Source: an uncultured Clostridia bacterium (GTDB taxonomy: Bacteria; Bacillota; Clostridia; HGM11327). Taken from it: a DNA stretch of 5,859 nucleotides. Position numbers and translations under genes: made by a program. Below the pieces are notes generated by a model. That model ran no database searches, was not told the origin of the DNA, and saw nothing but the letters and a program-made list of their open reading frames with translations. Below, one piece after another: positions 1 through 5,859 of this stretch; the first letter of the stretch is position 1, and every line of letters begins with the position of its first letter. The stretch spans positions 1 through 5,859 of the forward strand of contig CAJLXE010000111.1 in NCBI GenBank assembly GCA_905210525.1. The letters run 5' to 3'.

Positions 1-12
1 CCGTCTATATTT

Positions 13-41
13 ATTATAACATATAGGTTAAAGTATGTCAA
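13..41 (-). promoter_or_regulatory. Perfect-consensus sigma-A promoter firing out of the left edge
   Basis: On the minus strand, TTGACA (41-36) is followed after exactly 17 bases by TATAAT (18-13). A TG one base upstream of the -10 (21-20) makes it an extended -10. Every consensus element is matched. The likely transcript start is a purine about 7 bases downstream, A at 6 or G at 5. The promoter sits 36 bases beyond the csn2 stop and points the same way as the operon, so it most likely drives the pre-crRNA of an array outside the window, or alternatively tracrRNA. Its -35 lies partly inside the 3' arm of an inverted repeat, so a bound protein or RNA structure could affect it. Confidence 0.85.
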
Positions 42-73
42 CAGCTCAACAAAGCCCGCCGACATACTTTACC
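26..73 (-). repeat. Long interrupted inverted repeat overlapping the -35 box
   Basis: The arm TAAAGTATGTC (71-61 on the minus strand) is matched perfectly by GACATACTTTA (39-29), and a flanking GG/CC extends the pairing past one bulged A at 28. As RNA the 21-base interior can also fold: G60-U40, G59-U41 and C58-G42, a bulged G57, then GGCTT (56-52) with GAGCT (47-43) around a four-base loop. The result is one long hairpin starting four bases after the csn2 stop. No T-run follows on either strand, so it is not a canonical intrinsic terminator. It could protect the 3' end of the cas mRNA or be a regulator-binding dyad: arm centres are 32 bp apart, about three helical turns, and one arm covers part of the -35. 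Confidence 0.75.
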
Positions 74-76
74 GAA

Positions 77-742
77 TCAAAATTCACACAAATCTCGGTC
101 TATTATAAGCTGCTTCATCCCCTCAACAGTACTTCTTGATGTACTTTCCAGCATCAACACCTGCATTTGTTTGCAGCGAACAGCATTTACAAAACTTGTT
201 ATGCCGTCATCATCAAAATAACTTCTCATATTTACAGTAATAAAAAGTTTTTTCTTATCAAAATCAAGTACAAGAGACATATAATCAAGTATGGTTTCCA
301 GCGCATCCGTATTATCGTCTATCACGCAAACAGATGCCGACTTTATCAGTGACGATATATTCAGTTTTCTACACTCCACACCAAACGGGAAGTCAAAACA
401 CAGTTCCGTCATATAATTTTCTATATCTGCAAGAAGTCCCGATGTTTGCAAAAAATGATTTTCGTCTACTGCCGTTTTTTCCATCGCAGAAGTAATACGC
501 GACAAGACTGTCTTTGTATTTATGTCAAACGGCGCAAAGTTTTCAATCAAATCAGAAAATTTACTCATAGATACCGGCACATTATTTACCGACAGCACCG
601 TATTTCCATCATCGCCGCATATCTGTCTGTGAATATCTTCAGCAAATGTCCGAAAAAGCTTTTGATTTTCAATAACAAGCTGAAATATTTCGCCATCATT
701 TATTTCTATAAGTGTGTTAAAATACGGACTCGCAAGCTTCAC
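77..742 (-). CDS. csn2: Csn2, type II-A CRISPR adaptation protein
   Basis: A 221-residue protein, close to the roughly 220 residues of the short S. pyogenes-type Csn2. In that family Csn2 forms a calcium-stabilised tetrameric ring that slides onto double-stranded DNA ends and is required for spacer acquisition with Cas1, Cas2 and Cas9; it has no nuclease activity. The call rests on position as the last cas gene, on length, and on recognisable C-terminal blocks: KKKLFITVNMRSYF (163-176), which resembles the S. pyogenes KKKLLIFINSGAF segment, then QVLMLES (194-200) and a terminal LIIDRDLCEF (212-221). The acidic FDIN near 72-75 also matches the family. The start is GTG, overlapping the cas2 stop by four bases. 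It is supported by the Shine-Dalgarno-like GGTGAT just upstream and by the lack of another plausible start until Met59. The family diverges fast, so identity leans partly on context, but no alternative fits better. Confidence 0.93.
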   Translation of the reverse strand: MKLASPYFNTLIEINDGEIFQLVIENQKLFRTFAEDIHRQICGDDGNTVLSVNNVPVSMSKFSDLIENFAPFDINTKTVLSRITSAMEKTAVDENHFLQTSGLLADIENYMTELCFDFPFGVECRKLNISSLIKSASVCVIDDNTDALETILDYMSLVLDFDKKKLFITVNMRSYFDDDGITSFVNAVRCKQMQVLMLESTSRSTVEGMKQLIIDRDLCEF

Positions 743-1059
743 AATATCACCAGCCTTTCATCACTATCGATAACATCCGTATTGCGGCTGCCGGTTATAT
801 ATGACATTCCCGCAAACTGTTTTTCGGTAACAGTCAGCATCTGCACTATGCCTCCGTTCGGTTTTTCGCTCCGTATCATATCTTCCACCGATTTCTGCAC
901 AGTAGCATTCAACACCATGCGGCAATATACAGATTCCTGCATCATAATAAAACCGTTTTTTATAAGAGTTTTACGAAATCTCCTGTATTCCCTGCGTTCT
1001 GCTTCGGATTCGGTAGGCAAATCGAAAAATACTATAATTCTCATAAATCTGTAACTCAT
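739..1059 (-). CDS. cas2: Cas2, CRISPR adaptation subunit
   Basis: A 106-residue Cas2, slightly shorter than the S. pyogenes protein. In the Cas1-Cas2 integrase a central Cas2 dimer bridges two Cas1 dimers and measures the prespacer; its nuclease activity is not needed for integration. The N-terminus MSYRFMRIIVFFDLPTE has the ferredoxin-like first strand ending in the conserved acidic residue, Asp13. It is followed by the arginine-rich helix around ERREYRRFRK (20-29), FIMMQESVY (37-45) and the type II signature LTVTEKQFAGM (75-85). The first ATG is chosen over Met6 because type II-A relatives start MSYR-MR and because it gives the same four-base ATGA overlap with cas1 seen at the previous junction. 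There is no strong Shine-Dalgarno before the start, so translation is probably coupled to cas1. The last bases overlap the csn2 start. Confidence 0.97.
   Translation of the reverse strand: MSYRFMRIIVFFDLPTESEAERREYRRFRKTLIKNGFIMMQESVYCRMVLNATVQKSVEDMIRSEKPNGGIVQMLTVTEKQFAGMSYITGSRNTDVIDSDERLVIL
746..751 (-). promoter_or_regulatory. Ribosome binding site fixing the GTG start of csn2
   Basis: GGTGAT on the minus strand matches the 3' half of the Shine-Dalgarno consensus AGGAGGTGAT and ends three bases before the GTG. That is the correct register for this part of the anti-Shine-Dalgarno pairing. It lies inside the end of cas2. The cas1 and cas2 starts lack a comparable site. Confidence 0.5.
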
Positions 1060-1925
1060 ATTTCAGCAAACTTTATCAAAGAAACATCAATGTCGTTTAT
1101 TGCATCAAAAACACTTTTTGTATATATCTTTACCGCGTTCAAAACTGTCTGCCCATATCCGTTTACCGTTACGGTTGAATGAAGCAATTCCGTCACTTTA
1201 TATTTTTCGTCCTTTCCAAAATCGGTAATCTGCATTTCGGATACAGTTTTGTCTGTCAATATACGAAACGGTTCCATAAGATCGCACGAAAGGTTATACG
1301 GATTAAACATATTGTCATGAAAAATCCCTATATGCGGTAAATATCCGTTAAGCGTAACCTCCCTGTTAAACGCCGAAAGAAGCAGTCCGTACCCATAATT
1401 AAGCGCAGCATTTATCGGATTGTCCTGTCCTCGTGAAAATCCTTTTCCGAACAATGCATTAAAATAAACTTTCGCCGCATGCCCTTCCCTGTTCGTCTTA
1501 TCACCATACTGTATTTCCGCCGCATAATCTTCAAGCATTGCCGATTCGTTGCAGTGGCCGGTTTTCCCAAGCAATTTCGATTGATTTCGTATCTTTTGTG
1601 CAACTATTTCAGTCCACACTGTAAGCTTCTGGTCCTCTGTCCAGTCAGACTGCACTTTTATTTTTCGTGCACAGTCATACGAACCGTTATAAGGTTGAAG
1701 CTCTGCATAAGGATTTCTTTTTTCATCGCAAAATATTATTCTTATTTTTTGCCTTGTCAATTCCGAAAGAAGACAGCCGGTCATAGAGACCGCAGGATTT
1801 TCCAGTATGAGAACAGCCATCTCATCCAGCAACACCCTTTTGGTCTCCTCGCCCCTCACAACCATGTATCCCATACTGAGGTCCAACTTACACCGGCTTG
1901 ATATAACAACCGTGCGCCAACTCAT
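1056..1925 (-). CDS. cas1: Cas1, CRISPR integrase (type II)
   Basis: A 289-residue Cas1, full length and, as I recall it, the same length as S. pyogenes Cas1. It is the catalytic subunit of the Cas1-Cas2 integrase that inserts prespacers at the leader-proximal repeat. The N-terminal beta domain (about 1-75) begins MSWRTVVIS, and the helical catalytic domain follows. The metal-binding residues are all present: Glu147 in TNREGHAAKVYF, His203 in GIFHDN and Glu218 in CDLMEPFR, so the enzyme looks active. The family helix around NPINAALNYGYGLLLS (169-184) is intact. It starts with an ATG overlapping the cas9 stop by four bases and ends overlapping cas2 in the same way. No Shine-Dalgarno is visible upstream, which argues for translational coupling to cas9. 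The cas9 frame immediately upstream ends in a slippery heptamer that could also feed ribosomes into this frame. Confidence 0.98.
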   Translation of the reverse strand: MSWRTVVISSRCKLDLSMGYMVVRGEETKRVLLDEMAVLILENPAVSMTGCLLSELTRQKIRIIFCDEKRNPYAELQPYNGSYDCARKIKVQSDWTEDQKLTVWTEIVAQKIRNQSKLLGKTGHCNESAMLEDYAAEIQYGDKTNREGHAAKVYFNALFGKGFSRGQDNPINAALNYGYGLLLSAFNREVTLNGYLPHIGIFHDNMFNPYNLSCDLMEPFRILTDKTVSEMQITDFGKDEKYKVTELLHSTVTVNGYGQTVLNAVKIYTKSVFDAINDIDVSLIKFAEI

Positions 1926-4900
1926 GACTTTTTTAAGTCGTCAAAGCTTGTCTGATAGGGCATTGCTTCATTTTCAAGCAATCCCAGCAGATTTACCGAC
2001 ACGCTTTCGTACAAACCCGATGCGGAACGATCCTTTATGCGTACATCGGTATAGTCTTTTTTCCAATTGCTTATGTTCGAACTCAATTTTACTTCTCCGC
2101 CTGTCTTTTTACCTCCGACCAATTCGGTATCGCATCCGCCGTGTCTGTTTGTTTTAAGGTAAAGTATCATATTCTCCAGAACAGACAGCTGACCAACCGT
2201 TCCAAGCTTTTCAAATTTACTTCGTTCAACCTTAATTTCGGCGCCGGGCATAAGCGTATATGGCTTCTTGTGTATTTTATCGGTAATATAATCAAAAAGC
2301 TCCGTATTCATTACACGCGATATTCCGTCATGAGCTTCATCCGGCTCGTAATCCTTGTTGTTTTTGCGTTTTTCTGCCGTATTTTCTATCTTTTTTATGT
2401 ATTTTACGTATCTGTCCGGATAATATGGAGTAACCAAAGAGCGTAAAGCAACTTGATTTGTTCCTATTTTGCTGGCAAGACATACATCAAATCCGTCCAA
2501 TGAAAATACAGTATTTATTTTAATCGGTCTTAAGCCGAGCGGAAACAAAATATCCTTCACTCCGTCTCCCAATCTACCTTTTATGTATTCCTCGGCAAAC
2601 GCATTGTCATTTTCAAATTTATCTGCCGCTAAAAGTGTTACGGGAACAAGTGTAAGTTCATACTTTTTGCCGCTTTTATATCCGGCAAGCACAAAGAACG
2701 AAACTGTTGGCTTATTGTAACCACCGTACTTTTCCGTGGGGCGGTCTTTCTTTACAGGTACAAGATTTTCTGCAGCTTTAACGGGATTAATATCAAAAAA
2801 CTGTCCTTTTTGTTTTGTCAGATATTTGGTAAGATGTATATCTTTCGTTGCCATGGTCCTGTCCACATTCAGCAAATGTTTTTGAGGATTCCACACACCC
2901 TCAAATTCTCTGCCGAACAGCGTTTTGTAATTCAGTGAATATGCATTGGCATTATAACGTTTTTTTGTAAATTTTTCATGATACAAATTGCCTGCCACTA
3001 TATTCAGATATGCATCATGAGCATGGTGTATGTCGTTTGCGGTGCGGCTCTTGACAAGTTCCGCTTCTTTCTTTTGCTCATCGGAAAACCGGAGGTCCAA
3101 CGCCTTACTTTTTATTTCGCCGTATTCATGTCTGAATGTGCTTGCAATTCCGGATTTTACATATACTATTTCCGAATCGGGATACAGTTCTTTCAAGAGT
3201 GCGGCAACAGCCTTTGCGGCCTGGCTCGTCTCGACAAGCTGACGGTTTATAAAGCCTTGCTTTTCACTGTCTGTAAAAGGTGTGCTTCGGGTAAGGCGTC
3301 TGAATTTTTCTTCATTTATAAGTTTGTTGTCAAAAAGTTTTTTCCACCAGCCGTACATATTATTACGGTATTCCTGCGGAACAGGGTATCTGTCCGTTTT
3401 GTCGCCGTTTTCCTTCGAACAAACAAGAACCTTATTGTTATGTATACTGTCATCCTTTATGTACGCCTGCGGCCATATATGATCTATATTATATTTGCTG
3501 TTATCTGCCAGATCATTTATATCAATGTTCTTACCACAGTACATACACTTTCCAAGCTGACAACAATAAAGGTAATATTTTTCACTTTGAAGCTTCCCGT
3601 TGCCCCATTTTTCGATATTTTTCATTATTTCCCGTGAATCAACCGCCAGTTCAGCGTTTTTCTCCGTGTTTTCGATCAAGCTTCTCAGCTGATCCGCTCT
3701 TGATTCCGTACGTTTTCCCTTTTGTTCCTTAGTGCCGCCCCTCGCCATTTCAACGAATATTTTTTCCGGAGCACCTTTATTTGCCTTTACTATATCAGAA
3801 AGTACATCCAACGCCCGCATAACCGGACGTTTTACTGCATTTGATATACCCATATCGTCAAGCTTATCGTTTATCGTCCTCGGATTTTCTTTGTAATAAT
3901 CTTCCTTTGTCTTTTTTATCAAACCTGCAAAATTATATTTTGATTCATCCGCAACAATCTGCATAAAATTGTCGTTAGTATTCCACATAAAGTACATCAC
4001 AGTTCCAATCTCGCCGGTTTTATTGCAGCCTTCAATTCCGTTCAGAAGTTCTTTTGAAAGTCTGCCGAAATCCGGATATTTTCTTGAAACTATCTTCTTT
4101 ATGTCAGCCTCGGAAAGATTTTCAAACTCGTTTTTAAGCCAATCCTTTAATCTTTTGCCCTCCTGAGCACACGACATACGTTCAATAATGCGTTCGACGT
4201 CGTATTCGCTGAGTCTGCCTGCGGAAAGCTGTTCATCAAAATCAATATACGGTTTAAGCGTTGATTTTATATCTTTATCGATGCCGCTTACAGAGTCTTC
4301 CCCGCCTTTTTCTATGATTTTGTTTGACACCATAAAATCAATAATCTTTTTGCGCGTTACCTTGGTGTGCTTTTTAAATACTTCATTATAAAGTTTTTGC
4401 TTATCTTCAACCGATATAGGTTTTCCGTTTACTTTTATATTGTTAATTTCATTCAGCACATTAAATTTGCAATAAAGAAGCGACCATTTGGGCAATACAT
4501 CTTCGCCCGGCAAATATGTACATTTATTTGTCATACGTTTTATAAACGCTTCTTCGCTCTTATCAATATCTACAACGTCTTCAAAATTCCACGGATATAT
4601 TTTCCCGTCGGCTTTTCTCTCTATCCATGAATGACTGCTGTTTTTGTTCAAAGGTCCTATATAATAAGGTATTCGGAACGTAAACACGGATTTTATTTTG
4701 TCCGAAACGCTCAGGCCCATATCGTCTTTCTGCTTAAGGAATGGAAATTCTTTTTCCGCATTATCCAGAATTTTTTTAAGTTCCGCATAATAAAGCTGAT
4801 GCGGTATCAGTCTGTTGTCGGAATTTACCTGCTTAGGCATATAAGTTCCTTCATCAATGCGAATCTGTATGCCGGCTACAACCTCTTGCTCTTCATCGGT

Positions 4901-5859
4901 AATATTTTCTAAGCCTTTCAACGTCTTCTTGACGTAGTCGTAAAATCCATCTCTTGTGGTTTTCTTGACATTATCTGCTTTAATCGATTTGTAATTTGCC
5001 GCATATGCGGAATAGCTGTCTTTAATGCCGCTGCGAAACATTTCGTTATATTTGCTGCGTCTGTTTTTCAACAGATTTTTTAATTCCGATAAATCATTTT
5101 TATGTGTTTCGTAATCCCTGACCTTTACCTGTGATATATATTTCTCACCGCCGAGTTTTTCCGACAGCGCTGCGCAGTCGTACAGTTTTGCCGCTATACG
5201 GATTATATCGCCGTCATCGCCCAGCTTTGCAAGTTCTTCTTCAAGCCTTTCCGGATCCGTAAAACTTATCTTTGTTTTTTTATCGTCATCCTTGTACTTT
5301 TCATCCGTCAGCAATTTTCCGAGCTCTTCCTTACCTCCTGCCAAAAGATTTACCATGGCACTTCTTGAAATAGGATAGCCTTCAGGATCTGATGTTTTTT
5401 TGTTTATTCCGAAAAGCACCTGGAGTTTCTCTTTCTTTTTAGTAATGCCGTCACTTATTGAAGACATTATCTCTTTCATTTCATCAGTTTTTCTGTCCCA
5501 CGGCAAGTCCAACTCGTTATCTCTGAACCATTGTTCAAATTCGTCATACAAAGGTTCTATGTCTGTAAGCTCTTCGATATTTTCACTTTCCGTTTCAAGC
5601 AGAAAATGTCCTCGGTGCGCCGCCAGCCATGCGCACGCAATATAGATATGTCTTATATCTGCACCGGCAGCAGAATCCATGAGTTTTTTAATAAGATGAT
5701 GTATCGTGGGATATTTTTTCCCGCATTCTTTATCAAAAACAACATTTTGATCAAAAACATCCGAATCTCTTTCCTCCTGCAGACGGTAGCTTTGATTTAT
5801 GCGTTCAAAAAAGTGCGGATCGATTTTGTATATTTCATTGCAAAACAGTTCCCGCATAA
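1922..5859 (-). CDS. cas9: Cas9, type II-A RNA-guided endonuclease (5' end cut by window)
   Basis: About 1311 residues of Cas9, open to the right edge. The Met at 5857 is internal: its ELFCNEI...DPHFFERI aligns near residue 82 of S. pyogenes Cas9, so RuvC-I and the arginine-rich bridge helix lie outside and the full protein is about 1390 residues. Numbering this fragment: the REC lobe spans about 1-650, with YPTIHHL (49-55), RGHFL (82-86) and the PWNFEDVVD block after Trp411. RuvC-II is IFVEMARGG with Glu703. HNH is YNIDHIWPQ with Asp792 and His793, plus Asn817. RuvC-III is HHAHDAYLN with His945 and Asp948. The PAM-interacting domain begins around KYGGYNKPTVSF (1043 on) and ends with SGLYE (Tyr1283). 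All catalytic residues in the visible part are present, so it is probably active. HNH also carries Cys771, Cys774 and Cys813, a partial zinc site. The residues aligned with the S. pyogenes PAM arginines are not arginine, so a PAM other than NGG is likely. It is the first gene of the visible operon; its promoter lies outside. Confidence 0.98.
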   Translation of the reverse strand, partial: MRELFCNEIYKIDPHFFERINQSYRLQEERDSDVFDQNVVFDKECGKKYPTIHHLIKKLMDSAAGADIRHIYIACAWLAAHRGHFLLETESENIEELTDIEPLYDEFEQWFRDNELDLPWDRKTDEMKEIMSSISDGITKKKEKLQVLFGINKKTSDPEGYPISRSAMVNLLAGGKEELGKLLTDEKYKDDDKKTKISFTDPERLEEELAKLGDDGDIIRIAAKLYDCAALSEKLGGEKYISQVKVRDYETHKNDLSELKNLLKNRRSKYNEMFRSGIKDSYSAYAANYKSIKADNVKKTTRDGFYDYVKKTLKGLENITDEEQEVVAGIQIRIDEGTYMPKQVNSDNRLIPHQLYYAELKKILDNAEKEFPFLKQKDDMGLSVSDKIKSVFTFRIPYYIGPLNKNSSHSWIERKADGKIYPWNFEDVVDIDKSEEAFIKRMTNKCTYLPGEDVLPKWSLLYCKFNVLNEINNIKVNGKPISVEDKQKLYNEVFKKHTKVTRKKIIDFMVSNKIIEKGGEDSVSGIDKDIKSTLKPYIDFDEQLSAGRLSEYDVERIIERMSCAQEGKRLKDWLKNEFENLSEADIKKIVSRKYPDFGRLSKELLNGIEGCNKTGEIGTVMYFMWNTNDNFMQIVADESKYNFAGLIKKTKEDYYKENPRTINDKLDDMGISNAVKRPVMRALDVLSDIVKANKGAPEKIFVEMARGGTKEQKGKRTESRADQLRSLIENTEKNAELAVDSREIMKNIEKWGNGKLQSEKYYLYCCQLGKCMYCGKNIDINDLADNSKYNIDHIWPQAYIKDDSIHNNKVLVCSKENGDKTDRYPVPQEYRNNMYGWWKKLFDNKLINEEKFRRLTRSTPFTDSEKQGFINRQLVETSQAAKAVAALLKELYPDSEIVYVKSGIASTFRHEYGEIKSKALDLRFSDEQKKEAELVKSRTANDIHHAHDAYLNIVAGNLYHEKFTKKRYNANAYSLNYKTLFGREFEGVWNPQKHLLNVDRTMATKDIHLTKYLTKQKGQFFDINPVKAAENLVPVKKDRPTEKYGGYNKPTVSFFVLAGYKSGKKYELTLVPVTLLAADKFENDNAFAEEYIKGRLGDGVKDILFPLGLRPIKINTVFSLDGFDVCLASKIGTNQVALRSLVTPYYPDRYVKYIKKIENTAEKRKNNKDYEPDEAHDGISRVMNTELFDYITDKIHKKPYTLMPGAEIKVERSKFEKLGTVGQLSVLENMILYLKTNRHGGCDTELVGGKKTGGEVKLSSNISNWKKDYTDVRIKDRSASGLYESVSVNLLGLLENEAMPYQTSFDDLKKS
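1928..1934 (-). promoter_or_regulatory. Candidate -1 frameshift heptamer A_AAA_AAG at the cas9 end
   Basis: The cas9 codons TTA AAA AAG TCA TGA contain A_AAA_AAG in the exact phase of a bacterial -1 slippery site, the heptamer used in E. coli dnaX. Slipping back one base gives GTC ATG AGT TGG, which is the cas1 frame with no stop, so the product would be Cas9 joined to Cas1 through one valine. A bulged hairpin of about 8 bp (1914-1891) lies downstream, but its 13-base spacer is longer than usual and no upstream Shine-Dalgarno stimulator is seen. The motif is certain; function is speculative. Confidence 0.35.

Larger units (their letters stand above)
1..76 (-). other. Non-coding region after csn2, probable CRISPR leader (partial)
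   Basis: This is the only non-coding stretch in the window. It starts directly after the csn2 stop and runs off the left edge. In type II-A loci the repeat-spacer array commonly follows csn2 on the same strand, preceded by an AT-rich leader that carries the array promoter. What is seen here fits that: an AT-rich end, a consensus promoter pointing left, and no open reading frame. No repeat unit is visible, so assignment as a leader is positional inference. A tracrRNA gene starting here is the main alternative. Confidence 0.6.

Noticed and set aside
26..73. Intrinsic terminator after csn2
   Set aside because: The hairpin is real, but no run of T follows it on either strand, so it was kept as an inverted repeat of unknown role.
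1..76. CRISPR repeat or tracrRNA inside the window
   Set aside because: No 30-40-base unit recurs, and without the repeat sequence an anti-repeat cannot be identified. Only the candidate leader promoter is visible.
1042..1044. Alternative cas2 start at Met6
   Set aside because: Type II-A Cas2 proteins normally begin MSYR-MR, and the upstream ATG gives the same ATGA overlap used at the cas9-cas1 junction.
446..1054. Plus-strand frame of about 200 codons opposite csn2 and cas2
   Set aside because: It lies antisense to two recognisable cas genes, has no family resemblance and an implausible Cys/Phe/Ile/Arg-rich composition. It is a shadow of minus-strand coding.
1412..1603. Second minus-strand frame inside cas1
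   Set aside because: It overlaps intact cas1 catalytic coding, including the Glu147 region, and has no ribosome binding site or recognisable motif.
1926..1939. Small palindrome GACTT-AAAA-AAGTC just before the cas1 ATG
   Set aside because: A 5-bp AT-rich stem is too weak to claim as a regulatory hairpin. It would also be melted by ribosomes finishing cas9.
2978..3637. Plus-strand frame of about 220 codons with hydrophobic runs, looking like a membrane protein
   Set aside because: It is antisense to the HNH and RuvC-III part of cas9. The hydrophobicity comes from complementing Lys/Asn/Glu codons, and no start context supports it.
5855..5857. ATG at the right edge as the true cas9 start
   Set aside because: It would leave Cas9 without RuvC-I and the bridge helix. 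Alignment shows coding continues upstream.

Overview
The window is most of a type II-A CRISPR-Cas operon read on the minus strand (right to left): cas9, cas1, cas2, csn2, then a short promoter-bearing region at the left edge. The AT-leaning sequence, lysine-rich Cas9, and the presence of csn2 (which defines subtype II-A) point to a Firmicute. The protein style and frequent ATA codons suggest a gut-type clostridium (Ruminococcus/Oscillospirales-like) more than a streptococcus, but the taxon is an inference.

Layout, in transcription order. Positions 5859-1922 hold cas9, cut by the right edge so that RuvC-I and the bridge helix (about 80 residues by comparison with S. pyogenes Cas9) are missing. 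Positions 1925-1056 hold cas1, 1059-739 cas2 and 742-77 csn2. Each gene overlaps the next by exactly four bases (ATGA, ATGA, GTGA), so coding is continuous with no internal gap. Positions 76-1 are non-coding. They carry a long interrupted inverted repeat and, overlapping it, a perfect-consensus sigma-A promoter (TTGACA, 17 bp, TATAAT with an extended -10 TG) that fires out of the left edge. That is where a type II-A repeat-spacer array, or less often tracrRNA, is expected. No repeat-spacer unit and no identifiable tracrRNA lie inside the window.

How the genes work together, from family knowledge: Cas9 with crRNA and tracrRNA cuts invading DNA and helps choose PAM-flanked spacers. Cas1-Cas2 integrates new spacers at the leader end of the array. 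Csn2, a DNA-end-binding ring, is needed for acquisition.

The system is a known type. The less ordinary details are an A_AAA_AAG slippery heptamer at the end of cas9, in the frame that would fuse Cas9 to Cas1; the dyad over the array-side promoter; a Cas9 HNH domain with three of the four cysteines of a zinc site; and a PAM-interacting domain without the S. pyogenes arginine pair.
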